From Collinsella sp. (GTDB lineage: Bacteria; Actinomycetota; Coriobacteriia; Coriobacteriales; Coriobacteriaceae), in the NCBI GenBank assembly GCA_018376905.1, contig JAHAAK010000005.1, positions 1-64,000 of the forward strand: a stretch of DNA of 64,000 nt. Reading direction: 5' to 3'. Under the pieces are notes generated by a model that saw only the letters and a program-made list of their open reading frames with translations, was not told where the DNA came from and did not search any database. Below are positions 54,668-63,063 of the stretch, one piece after another; within the stretch, counting starts at the first letter, position 1, and every line of letters begins with the position of its first letter. The translations under genes were made by a program, and so were the position numbers.

Positions 54668-55147
54668 CTACACGCCGGCGGCGATGCCGGTGCGGTCGTG
54701 GATGGCGCCATGCGGGCAGACGACGGCACACATGCCGCACGACAGGCAGTCCGCGCCGTCGATATGGGCGCAGTTGTCCTCGATGCGGATAGCGCCGGCA
54801 GGGCACTTTTTGGCGCACATGCCGCAACCGATGCAGCTCGTGTCGCAGATCTTGCGCGCAATGGCGCCCTTATCGGTGTTGTTGCAGCGCACCAGGATGT
54901 TCTGGTAGCCGGGAACGAAGGCAATCACGCGCTGCGGGCACGCCATGCCGCACAGGCCACAGCCCGTGCACTTGGAGCGTTCCACGCGGGCGACGCCGTC
55001 GACCAGCGCGATGGCACCGTGGGGGCAGGCCGTAACGCAGGCGCCACAGCCAATGCAGCCTTCGCTGCAGCGGGCGTCGCCGCCTGCGGAGGCGCAACCA
55101 CTTCCGCAGGCAACGTAGGCCACGTGATGTTGAATGGATTTGGCCAT
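54668..55147 (-). CDS. Four-cluster 4Fe-4S ferredoxin-like protein
   Basis: The 159 residues contain four CxxCxxCxxxC motifs (Cys31-41, 60-70, 105-115 and 134-144), each followed by Pro, plus Cys14, Cys18 and Cys27 near the N-terminus that might hold a further site. It lies between ygfK and xdhD with 11-12 base spacers, so it is translated with them. It is expected to carry electrons between YgfK and XdhD. In E. coli xdhD loci a FAD subunit gene (ygfM) holds this place; here a ferredoxin does. Confidence 0.92.
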   Translation of the reverse strand: MAKSIQHHVAYVACGSGCASAGGDARCSEGCIGCGACVTACPHGAIALVDGVARVERSKCTGCGLCGMACPQRVIAFVPGYQNILVRCNNTDKGAIARKICDTSCIGCGMCAKKCPAGAIRIEDNCAHIDGADCLSCGMCAVVCPHGAIHDRTGIAAGV

Positions 55148-55158
55148 AAGAGACTCGC

Positions 55159-58158
55159 CTATTTCTTAAGAAGGTACGAATAGTTGTCACGCACAGCCTT
55201 GATGGTCAGGCGGACGGCCTCGGGAAGACCGGTGTTGACGGCATCGACCGAGACGGTGCGGACCGTGCCGGCGACGCGGACTTTAAAGTGGTCCTCGTCC
55301 ACGGCCAGGAAGCCCTCGTTCTCGGAGTTCTCCATGTCCTCCTCGCTCCAGAACAGGGTGAGCTTGTCCTTGTAGGGACGGCCCTCCTGGTAGGGGCAGA
55401 ACACGGCGCAGTTGCCGCACTCGTTGCACATGCCATCGACATGGACGACCTGATGCTTGGCCAGGCCCGGCACCTTAATGGCTACGTTGGCGCGGTTGGG
55501 GCACACGTCGCCGCAGACCTCGCACACCGAGCCGCAGCCCAGGCAGCGGGTCTTGGTGCAGTTGCGCTTGTCGCGGCACAGCGACCCCTTGCGCTCGTAG
55601 CAGGTGTCCTCGCGGCCAGCCTGCTCGTTGCAATCGGCGTACTTGTTAAAGTCCACGCCGGCGATGGCACGGGCGACCTCGGCGGCGTCGGCAATAGCCT
55701 CAACCACGGTGGCAGGACCGCGGCGGCAGTCGCCCGCAGCCCAGACGCCCTCAACGCCGGTGGAGGTGGCGGCAAGGCGGCCGCGACGGTCGTGCTCGAC
55801 GCCCGCGGCATCGTACAGACTGGCATCGATGCCCTCGCCCACGGCGCAAATCACCGTGGTGGCGGAAAGCTCAACGGTCTCGCCCGTGGCGACGGGGCTG
55901 CGACGGCCGCTTGCATCCGGCTCGCCTAGCTCCATAACGTCGCAGGTCAGCACGGCGCCGTTGAGCGCCTTAGGCGCCAGCAGCTCGCAGAACTCAACGC
56001 CGTCGGCAAGAGCAAGATCGAGCTCTTCCTCGTCGGCGGGCATCTGCTTCTTGGTGCGGCGATACACCAGGCGCACGTTCTTCACACCAGCCAGGCGCTT
56101 GGCCACGCGAGCCGCGTCCATGGCGGTGTTGCCGGCGCCAATGACTACGACGTCCTCGCCCAGCTCGAGCTTCTCGCCCTTCTTGGCGGCCTCGAGGAAC
56201 TCCAGCACGTCGAGCTCGGCACCCTCGCCCAAACCTGCAGAGCCGGGCATCCAGGCACCGGTGGCCACGACCACGTCGGTGAAGCCCTGGGCCTTGAGCT
56301 CGTCAATGGAATCCACGCGAGCATTGAGCTGCACCTTGGCGCCAAAGGCCAAGCAGAGCTCGGCATCGTGGGAGATATCGTCGCTCGCGATACGGAACTC
56401 GGGAATCACGTGACGGACCACGCCGCCGAGAGAGTCGCGGGCCTCGAAGATGGTGACGGGCACGCCGGCACGCGTCAGGAAGAATGCCGTCGCCAGGCCG
56501 GCCGGGCCGCCACCGATAACGGCAACGTTGCGCTCGCCGTCGTTGGCGATGGCCTGAGCACGCAGCTTGGGCAGCACGGCGGTCATGGCCTCGCGGGCGG
56601 CCTTGAGCTTGCTGGCGCGGATCTGGGCGCCCTCGGGCTCGTAGAACGCACGCTCGCAGGCACGGCCGCAGGGATGCGGGCAGATGGTGCCGGTGATGAA
56701 CGGCAGGGCGTTGCGCTCGATGATGATGTTGAGCGCATCCTCGTAGCGGCCCTCGTCAACAGTCGCCAGATAGGCGGGAATATCCTGCTGGATGGGGCAG
56801 CTCGTACGGCACGGCGTGGTAAAGCAGTCGGAAAGCGGACTCTTGCCGGCGACCTTGCGGTCGGGCAGCGGGCGCAGCGGCTTCTTGTAGAGCGGGTTGG
56901 TGAGCGAGTCGGTCTGGATCGCGGTCACGGCGTCGAGAGAGACGCCCGCGAACGGCTTGCCATCCAGGTCGGCAAACTCGCTGGCCATCTGGCTAAAGCG
57001 CTCGTAGCCACCGGGTTTGAGCACGTCGGTCGCCAGAGTGACGGGCCAAATGCCAGCATCGTACAGGGCGCGGATGTTGTAGACCGTGGCACCGCCGGAG
57101 TAGCTGATGCGCAGCTTGCCATCGAACTGCTCGGTAATGCGGCGGGCGGCCTCGATGGTCAGCGAGAACAGCGAACGGCCGGACATGTACATCTCGGTGG
57201 AGGGCAGCTCGTTCCTCGTCACGTCGACGGGGAACGTGTTGGTCAGCTTGACGCCAAACTCCAGGCCGCGCTCGGCGCACAGGGCAATCAGGCGCTCGAA
57301 CATGGGCACGGCATCGGCCCACTGCAGGTCCTCGCGGAAGTGCGTGTCATCGAAGACGATGTAGTCAAAGCCCAGCTCGTTCAGACGCTGGCGGGCAAAC
57401 TCATAGCCCAGCAGCGTGGGGTTGCACTTGATGTAGGTGTTGAGGCCCTTCTCGGTGATCAGATAGGTCGCGATGCGCTCGATCTCCGCCGGCGGGCAGC
57501 CGTGCAGGGTGGACTCGGTGATGGAGTTGGAGACGCGTGCCGGGATGGACTCGACAAACGCGGCGTCGACATGCTCAAACTTGTCCAGGTTGGCGAGCGC
57601 CCAGGCACGGCACTCGTTCCAGACGTCAGAGCCGCTGGCGTCCTTCATGCCCTCAATGTAGGCGTCGACCTTGGGGCTCTTGATACCCTCCAGGTCATAG
57701 CCCACGGACATGTTGAAGACAAAGCCGTCCGGGCTACCCAGGCCGTACTCGCGAGCGATCAGGTGGCAGGCGAACCATGCCTTCACGTACTCGGCAAAAG
57801 CCTGCGGAACCTCGAGCTCGGTCGACCACTCGCAGTTGTAGCACTCATCCTGCGCCACGATGCAGGGTTTGTTCACACACTTGGAGAGCTCCTCGCCATC
57901 CATAACCTGAACGGTCTTGAGCTCAAAGAAGCGGGAACCGGCCACGTAGGATGCCACGATGTTCTGGGCAAGCTGCGTGTTGGGGCCGGCGGCCGGGCCA
58001 AACGGAGTCTCGATGCGCTCGTCAAAAATGGGAAGCGCGCCCTCCTGGTTGGTCGTGACCATCTTGCGCACGCCAAAGACGGCGCCCTGAGTCTTGTGCT
58101 CCTCGATGATCCAGTTCATCAGCTGCGAAAACGGGATCGGCCTCATGATGTCGCTCAT
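55159..58158 (-). CDS. ygfK: YgfK-type flavoprotein (putative selenate reductase/oxidoreductase subunit)
   Basis: The 999-residue protein has an N-terminal dihydropyrimidine/glutamate synthase-like TIM-barrel region and a GltD-like region. The latter shows CFTTPCRTSCPIQQDIPAYL, FITGTICPHPCGRACER, the FAD motif VIGGGPAGLATAFFL and the NAD(P)H motif VVIGAGNTAMDAARVAKRL. The C-terminus has Fe-S motifs CLGCGSVCEVCGDVCP and CNECGNCAVFCP. It probably transfers electrons between NAD(P)H and the ferredoxin/XdhD. The start at 58158 is preceded by GAGGAG. The selenate reductase name is historical; a purine redox role is inferred from the operon. Confidence 0.93.
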   Translation of the reverse strand: MSDIMRPIPFSQLMNWIIEEHKTQGAVFGVRKMVTTNQEGALPIFDERIETPFGPAAGPNTQLAQNIVASYVAGSRFFELKTVQVMDGEELSKCVNKPCIVAQDECYNCEWSTELEVPQAFAEYVKAWFACHLIAREYGLGSPDGFVFNMSVGYDLEGIKSPKVDAYIEGMKDASGSDVWNECRAWALANLDKFEHVDAAFVESIPARVSNSITESTLHGCPPAEIERIATYLITEKGLNTYIKCNPTLLGYEFARQRLNELGFDYIVFDDTHFREDLQWADAVPMFERLIALCAERGLEFGVKLTNTFPVDVTRNELPSTEMYMSGRSLFSLTIEAARRITEQFDGKLRISYSGGATVYNIRALYDAGIWPVTLATDVLKPGGYERFSQMASEFADLDGKPFAGVSLDAVTAIQTDSLTNPLYKKPLRPLPDRKVAGKSPLSDCFTTPCRTSCPIQQDIPAYLATVDEGRYEDALNIIIERNALPFITGTICPHPCGRACERAFYEPEGAQIRASKLKAAREAMTAVLPKLRAQAIANDGERNVAVIGGGPAGLATAFFLTRAGVPVTIFEARDSLGGVVRHVIPEFRIASDDISHDAELCLAFGAKVQLNARVDSIDELKAQGFTDVVVATGAWMPGSAGLGEGAELDVLEFLEAAKKGEKLELGEDVVVIGAGNTAMDAARVAKRLAGVKNVRLVYRRTKKQMPADEEELDLALADGVEFCELLAPKALNGAVLTCDVMELGEPDASGRRSPVATGETVELSATTVICAVGEGIDASLYDAAGVEHDRRGRLAATSTGVEGVWAAGDCRRGPATVVEAIADAAEVARAIAGVDFNKYADCNEQAGREDTCYERKGSLCRDKRNCTKTRCLGCGSVCEVCGDVCPNRANVAIKVPGLAKHQVVHVDGMCNECGNCAVFCPYQEGRPYKDKLTLFWSEEDMENSENEGFLAVDEDHFKVRVAGTVRTVSVDAVNTGLPEAVRLTIKAVRDNYSYLLKK

Positions 58159-58232
58159 AGTGAGCTCCTCTCTGTAACGCCCGGCGAGACCGCGCGGCGG
58201 GCGCAAATACGGTGTAGCGCTAGCACAGCGCC

Positions 58233-58288
58233 GGCGACCCCGCGGAGGTCGCCTATACGCGCGTCGGATGCGGCGAAACATCCGACGC
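58233..58288 (-). promoter_or_regulatory. Two hairpins in the ssnA-ygfK spacer
   Basis: GGCGACC...GGTCGCC (58233-58253) and GCGTCGGATG...CATCCGACGC (58261-58288) are perfect stems without T runs. They occupy the ~149-base spacer. They may stabilise or process the mRNA of this unit. Confidence 0.5.
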
Positions 58289-58307
58289 ACGCGAATCTAC
58301 TTGTGAA

Positions 58308-59663
58308 TTAGTAGGCGCGATCGTTGAGCGTGCTCCAGAGCTTCTTGGACTCAGCCATGGTCCACGCGTTGATCTTTTCCTCATCGATACCGACGAACTC
58401 GCGATCCTTGTACAGGACGCGGCCGTTGATGATGGTGGTGCGGCAGTTTTTGCCCATCATGCCAAAGAGCATGTGGCCGTCGATGTTCTCCTCGCTCAGC
58501 GGCGTAAAGGGCTTGTAGTCCATAACGATGACGTCGGCGGCAGCGCCGGCCTCGAGCACGCCGAGCTTGCGATCGAAGTACTTGCTCGCCATCTTGGCGT
58601 TGTTCTCGAACAGCATGGTCATGGCCTCGCACCAGCCCACGTTGGGCATGGCGGCGTTGTGGCGCTGAATGATCAGGAAGACCTTGAGGCTCTCGAGCAT
58701 ATCGTGGGTGTAGGCGTCGGTGCCCATGCACACGGGGATGCCGCGGCGGAAGAACTCGAGCACGGGGGCGCAGCCCACGGCGTTTCCCATATTGGATTCG
58801 GGGTTGTTGACCAGCCAGGTGCCGGACTCCTTGACGATATCCATCTCGGCGGGCGTCACGTGGATGCAGTGGCCGAGCATGGTGTCGGGACCGAGCAGGT
58901 CGTGCTGCAGCAGGCGCTCGACGGGGCTGATGCCACCGCGGTTGAGGCGGGAGTCCCACACGTCATTCATGCCCTCGCACACATGGATGTGGAAACCGGT
59001 CAGGCCGTTGTTGGCCTCGGCCATCTTGTCCATGGTCTCGTCCGACAGCGTAAAGGTGGCGTGACCGCCAAACATGGCGGCGATCATGTGGTCGTCGTTA
59101 TCGCGACGCTCCTTGGCGGCCCACTGGGCAAACTCGGCGTTCTCGGCAATGGCCTGGTCGCATTTTTCCTGGCCGCGGCGATCGGAGACCTCGTAGCACA
59201 GGCACGAACGCATGCCTAGCTCCTGAGCTGCATCCTTAATGGTAAAGAGGCTTCCCGGGATCTCGCAGAAGCTCGCATGGTGGTCGAAGATCGTGGTGAC
59301 GCCATCGCGGATGGAGTCCAGAATCGTGGCATAGGCGCTTGCCTTGGTGCCGTCGAGCGTTAGGTTGTCGTCAATCTTCCACCACTGCTGCTCAAGATTC
59401 TCCAGGAAGTTGGTGGGGTTGCAGCCCTTAATGGCAAGGCCGCGGGCCAGACCCGAGTAGATGTGGGTGTGGCAGTTGATGAGTCCGGGCATGATGAGGT
59501 TGCCCTGGGCGTCGACGTACTCGGCATCCGGGTACTTGGCCTTGAGCTCGCACTCGGGGCCCACTTCGACGATCGTATCTCCGTCAATGGCGACCGCACC
59601 GTTGGGGATGAACGGGGTCTGAGCGTTGCGGGTAAAGACGGAACCGTTAGCGACCAGAAGCAT
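58308..59663 (-). CDS. ssnA: SsnA-type aminohydrolase
   Basis: The 451-residue amidohydrolase is a member of the guanine deaminase/atrazine-like group: HTHIYSGLARG (His65, His67), HVCEG, GHCIHVT and GTDAYTHDM (metal Asp). SsnA proteins co-occur with YgfK and selenium-linked xanthine dehydrogenases. The substrate is unknown; a deaminated or ring-opened purine is likely. The start at 59663 has GGGAG; a Met six codons earlier lacks one. Same operon as the permease and ygfK. Confidence 0.92.
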   Translation of the reverse strand: MLLVANGSVFTRNAQTPFIPNGAVAIDGDTIVEVGPECELKAKYPDAEYVDAQGNLIMPGLINCHTHIYSGLARGLAIKGCNPTNFLENLEQQWWKIDDNLTLDGTKASAYATILDSIRDGVTTIFDHHASFCEIPGSLFTIKDAAQELGMRSCLCYEVSDRRGQEKCDQAIAENAEFAQWAAKERRDNDDHMIAAMFGGHATFTLSDETMDKMAEANNGLTGFHIHVCEGMNDVWDSRLNRGGISPVERLLQHDLLGPDTMLGHCIHVTPAEMDIVKESGTWLVNNPESNMGNAVGCAPVLEFFRRGIPVCMGTDAYTHDMLESLKVFLIIQRHNAAMPNVGWCEAMTMLFENNAKMASKYFDRKLGVLEAGAAADVIVMDYKPFTPLSEENIDGHMLFGMMGKNCRTTIINGRVLYKDREFVGIDEEKINAWTMAESKKLWSTLNDRAY

Positions 59664-59810
59664 GGATGCTCCCTTCAACATCAGAGGCGGGGTTTGACAC
59701 CTCTGACATGGCGGAGTGCGAAGCGCCGGCCTACACCGGAAACGGGCCCTCTCCCGTCAACGCTTCACCAAAGGGACAAACCCTTTGAAGTGCGGCTTGG
59801 CGCCGCATGA

Positions 59811-59842
59811 CGTCGGCGGACGAGGCGATGCGTCCGCCGACG
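59811..59842 (-). promoter_or_regulatory. 12-bp perfect hairpin after the permease gene
   Basis: CGTCGGCGGACG and CGTCCGCCGACG form a perfect stem with an eight-base loop 16 bases after the permease stop. No T run follows. It lies in the 195-base spacer before ssnA. Probable mRNA 3'-end stabiliser that could raise permease mRNA over the downstream genes. Confidence 0.55.
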
Positions 59843-59858
59843 AATAGCACCGAATTGG

Positions 59859-61253
59859 TTACTTCTTGCTCTCGGGCAAGACCAGATCCACGGCGGCATC
59901 CTTGGCGGCATCGATGTGCTGAGCCACGACCGGCGTCTGCGGAAGGATCAGGTTAAGGACAATGGCCATGATGGCGGTGGGGGTCACGGCATTGGAGCCG
60001 ATGACGGTGGATACCCAGGCGGGCATACCCTCGCCGGCAAGGCAACCGCTGGCCATCCAGATACCCAGGCCAAAGACGACGGAGGTACCGACGATGGTGG
60101 TAGTGCGCTGCGTGAGGCCCTCGCGGGTGAACATGCGCACGCCGTTCATGGTGATGGTGCCAAAGACGCCGACGGTCGCGCCGCCGATGACGGGCTGCGG
60201 GATGGCGGAGAGCACGGCCGAGAGCTGCGGGAACAGACCGGCGATGGCAAAGACGGCCGCGATGATCACAAAGACCCACTTGTTAACGACCTTGTTGGAG
60301 CAGATGATGCCCACGTTCTGGCCAAGGGCGCTGGTGGGAAGACCGCCCAGCAGGCCGCCGACCATAGAGGTGAGGCCCTGGGACACGATAGCGCCGGAGA
60401 GCTCGCGCTCGGTGGGCATACGGTCGATGGAGCCCAGGCAGGCGGCGGAGACGTCACCGATAACCTGGATGGCAACCATGGGGAACACGACGGCGAGGGT
60501 AATGCAGACCTCGGGATCAAACTCGAGCGCGTAGGGCATGAGCTTGGGAAGGGCGAAGACCTGAGCGGTGGCGACGCTGGAGAAGTCGATCATGCCAAAG
60601 GGGATGGAGACGATCATGCCAACGATCATGCCAAAGAACACGGATCCCAGCTTGAGCGTGCCCTTGCCAAAGTTGGCGAGCGCAAAGACCACGGCGAAGG
60701 TGATAAGAGCGACGCACCAGGCCTGCGGAGTGCCCCACAGCGGCGTACCCATACCGCCGGCCATATACTTGACGGCCGTGGGATACAGCGAAACGCCGAT
60801 GGAGAAGATGACCGTACCGGTCACGACGGGCGGGAACAGCCACTTGATCTTGCTGTAGGCCAGACCAAAGAGGACCGCGACGGCGCCGCCGACGATCTCG
60901 CCGCCCAGCAGCGCACCAAAGCTAAAGCCCGAGGCACCCATGGCCTGCAGGGCCGGCAGGAACGCGAACGAAACGCCCATGACGATGGGCAGGCCGCCGC
61001 CGATGCGACGGAAGGGAGCGAAGGCCTGAAGGGCCGTGTCGATTGCCGAAAGAATGAGCGCAACCTGGATGATGTCGGTGCTCTGCTGGCTATTAAAGCC
61101 GTAGACGCCGGCCATGATGACCGCCGGGGTAATGATGCCGGCAAACGATGCCAGTACGTGCTGAAGGGCACACGGGATCATTTCCTTAACGGGCGGCATG
61201 CCTTCGCGAGTGAACAGGGCTTCAGTGCCGTTCGTAACCGTCTCCTGGGTCAT
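59859..61253 (-). CDS. NCS2-family purine permease (xanthine/urate type)
   Basis: The 464-residue protein has about twelve to fourteen membrane segments. Family motifs include QHVLASFAGIITPAVIMAG at the N-terminus, AFLPALQAMGASGFSFGALLGGEIVGG and the QNVGIICSNKV region near 320. Relatives (XanQ, UacT, UraA) import xanthine, urate or uracil with protons. Its place at the head of the xdhD operon points to xanthine or urate. A hairpin follows and ssnA is downstream. Confidence 0.9.
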   Translation of the reverse strand: MTQETVTNGTEALFTREGMPPVKEMIPCALQHVLASFAGIITPAVIMAGVYGFNSQQSTDIIQVALILSAIDTALQAFAPFRRIGGGLPIVMGVSFAFLPALQAMGASGFSFGALLGGEIVGGAVAVLFGLAYSKIKWLFPPVVTGTVIFSIGVSLYPTAVKYMAGGMGTPLWGTPQAWCVALITFAVVFALANFGKGTLKLGSVFFGMIVGMIVSIPFGMIDFSSVATAQVFALPKLMPYALEFDPEVCITLAVVFPMVAIQVIGDVSAACLGSIDRMPTERELSGAIVSQGLTSMVGGLLGGLPTSALGQNVGIICSNKVVNKWVFVIIAAVFAIAGLFPQLSAVLSAIPQPVIGGATVGVFGTITMNGVRMFTREGLTQRTTTIVGTSVVFGLGIWMASGCLAGEGMPAWVSTVIGSNAVTPTAIMAIVLNLILPQTPVVAQHIDAAKDAAVDLVLPESKK

Positions 61254-61605
61254 TTGACCACCAATCCTCGAAGTAGTTGTTTTCGCATCTAACGCTCTAT
61301 TGTGACGCAGTGCGGGGTTGAGGTTGTGCCTTCATTGCATATCGTATTAAAGATGATTCTCATTCTCAATAATAATTTTTTGTTATCAGACTATTCTTCA
61401 GCTGAAATAACGCATTTCCGCAGGTCAGGAAAGTGTCTGGTCAAAATAACATCTAACTTTTCTTTTGGTCAACCGTTTACCGCTAAATTCCTACCGTTCG
61501 TCTGCATTACGCAATGTACCTGCGGATATACGAGATGGTGGGCAGCGTGTTACCATGAGAAAAAATTGTTATGAACATTTCCGATTTCACCCAAAGGAGT
61601 TGCCC
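61254..61605. other. Divergent control region of the permease and the second YheO-like regulator
   Basis: 352 bases without a gene. It is AT-rich compared with the neighbours (runs such as AATAATAATTTTTTG near 61364 and AAAATAACATC near 61443). No clear match to the ygeX operators was found. It must contain the promoters of both flanking genes; no -10/-35 pair is convincing. Confidence 0.4.
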
Positions 61606-62262
61606 GTGAACGAGACCGTACGCCGCTTTTTGCCGATGGTCGATTTTCTGGAGCAGGTACTCGGCAAGAACAGCGAAATCGTGCTGCACGATTTCTCGGA
61701 TCCCGACCACGCCATCGTCGATATTCGCAACGGCATCGTGAGCGGCCGTAAGGTCGGCGGTCCTGCCACCGATCTGGCGCTCAAGATCATGCACGACCCC
61801 AAGTATTGCGACCTGCCGTTTATTACGGGCTACGAGGGGCGCGGTGCCGGCGGCAAGACGTTGGAGTCAGCGACGTACTTTATCCGCGAGAATGACAAGA
61901 TCGTCGGTATGCTCTGCGTCAACACCGACCTCTCGACTGTGCGCTCCATCAACGCCATGGCGCAGCAGCTCATGGCGTGCTTCGACGCGGCGCCGACGCG
62001 CACGGAGCCCGCCCCTATCGAGGTCGAAAGCCTTTCGGAGTCCACACAGGAGCTCATCGACCGCAGCATTGCCGAGTTGCTGAGCGCGCGCGGGCTGGAT
62101 GTAGCGTCGCTTGGTCAGAGCGACCGCGTGGACGTCATTCGCCACCTCAACGGTAACGGGGTGTTCATGCTCAAGGGCGCCGTGGCCTGCGCCGCCACCG
62201 CGCTGGGCATCTCGGAGCCCAGCGTCTACCGCTACCTGCAAAAAGTTCGCAAGGAAGGCTAA
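61606..62262 (+). CDS. YheO/DauR-type PAS plus helix-turn-helix regulator, second copy
   Basis: The 218-residue protein has the YheO PAS domain (EIVLHDFSDPDHAIVDI, GIVSGRKVGGP, IVGMLCVNTDLS) and a DauR-type helix-turn-helix at the C-terminus (FMLKGAVACAATALGISEPSVYRYLQKV). It starts at GTG 61606 with AAAGGAG upstream. It is divergent from the purine permease and is therefore the probable regulator of the permease-ssnA-ygfK-fdx-xdhD operon. Only distantly similar to the copy at 39682, so it may sense another ligand. Confidence 0.87.
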   Translation: MNETVRRFLPMVDFLEQVLGKNSEIVLHDFSDPDHAIVDIRNGIVSGRKVGGPATDLALKIMHDPKYCDLPFITGYEGRGAGGKTLESATYFIRENDKIVGMLCVNTDLSTVRSINAMAQQLMACFDAAPTRTEPAPIEVESLSESTQELIDRSIAELLSARGLDVASLGQSDRVDVIRHLNGNGVFMLKGAVACAATALGISEPSVYRYLQKVRKEG

Positions 62263-62318
62263 CGAGCAAAATGGAGCGCGGGCAGTCTTTTTGGCTCCAC
62301 AAGCGATCCGTCACTTGA

Positions 62319-62356
62319 CAAAAGACCCTGCAGTTCACACGCTGCAGGGTCTTTTT
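62319..62356. terminator. Bidirectional terminator between the regulator and ridA
   Basis: AAAGACCCTGCAG and CTGCAGGGTCTTTTT form a 13-bp stem with an A run on one side and a T run on the other. It serves the plus-strand regulator and the converging ridA gene. Confidence 0.9.
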
Positions 62357-62385
62357 GCATGCCATGTTTAGTTGTGGTCAACGCC

Positions 62386-62763
62386 TTAGAGAGCGGCGAC
62401 GACCTCGATCTCGACCAGACCGCCGGCCGGAAGGGCGGCAACCTGGAAAGCGCTGCGCGCGGGGAACGGAGCCTCGAACTTGGAGGCGTAAATCTCGTTC
62501 ACGGCAGCGAAGTCGGCAATGTCGGCCAGGTAGACCGTGGTCTTGACGACATCGGCAAAGGTGGCGCCGGCGGCAGCCAGCAGGGCCTCGACGTTAGCAA
62601 GGGACTGCTTAGCCTGGGCCTCAACGCCCTCGGGCATCTTGCCAGTTGCGGGGTCGATGCCCAGCTGGCCGGACAGGAACACCATGTTGCCGGTCTGGAT
62701 GCCGGGGGAATACGGTCCGATGGCTGCGGGTGCGTTATCGGAAGACACGACGGTCTTGCTCAT
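62386..62763 (-). CDS. ridA: RidA-family enamine/imine deaminase
   Basis: RidA hydrolyses reactive 2-aminoacrylate and related enamines to keto acid plus ammonia. The 125-residue protein has the family start NAPAAIGPYSPG, FLSGQLGIDP, and catalytic Arg103 in PARSAFQVAALP. The start at 62763 follows AAGGAGAT; codons further upstream look non-coding. YgeX in the purine locus releases 2-aminoacrylate, so RidA placed next to the cluster makes functional sense, although ridA is also a general housekeeping gene. Confidence 0.93.
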   Translation of the reverse strand: MSKTVVSSDNAPAAIGPYSPGIQTGNMVFLSGQLGIDPATGKMPEGVEAQAKQSLANVEALLAAAGATFADVVKTTVYLADIADFAAVNEIYASKFEAPFPARSAFQVAALPAGGLVEIEVVAAL

Positions 62764-63063
62764 GTTTATCTCCTTACGATCAGTTGAGAAAGCGTGAGCG
62801 CGGCGTTCACACCGGGAGGCACAGTTCGGTCTGAACACCGCGCTTGATTGGGATAGTACTCAAGGTTTCCGCGCGATGCAAGATTATTATCACGCTACGA
62901 GAATATTTTATCGCCCAACGGCGCCCGTTGGCAGCTGAACGGTTCTCCACGGGGTCAGCCAGCCCAAGCTGCTGAAGACTTTATCCCGCTTGGAGCACGG
63001 GCATCGCCTGCCGCAACGGCGCCACTATACTTTTGATTATCTGAGCATTTTGAAAGGCAGGAT

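Noticed and set aside
51887..55183. Very long plus-strand open frame opposite xdhD and the ferredoxin gene
   Set aside because: Antisense shadow of high-GC codons; the translated product is repetitive Val/Leu/Gly/Asp/His with no domain, while the minus strand encodes clear Fe-S and Mo domains.
56368..58311. Long plus-strand open frame opposite ygfK
   Set aside because: Same high-GC shadow effect; no recognisable motifs and no ribosome site.
61350..61380. Fur-like box (GATTCTCATTCTCAATAATAA)
   Set aside because: Only a loose match in an AT-rich stretch, and the flanking genes are purine-related, not iron-related.
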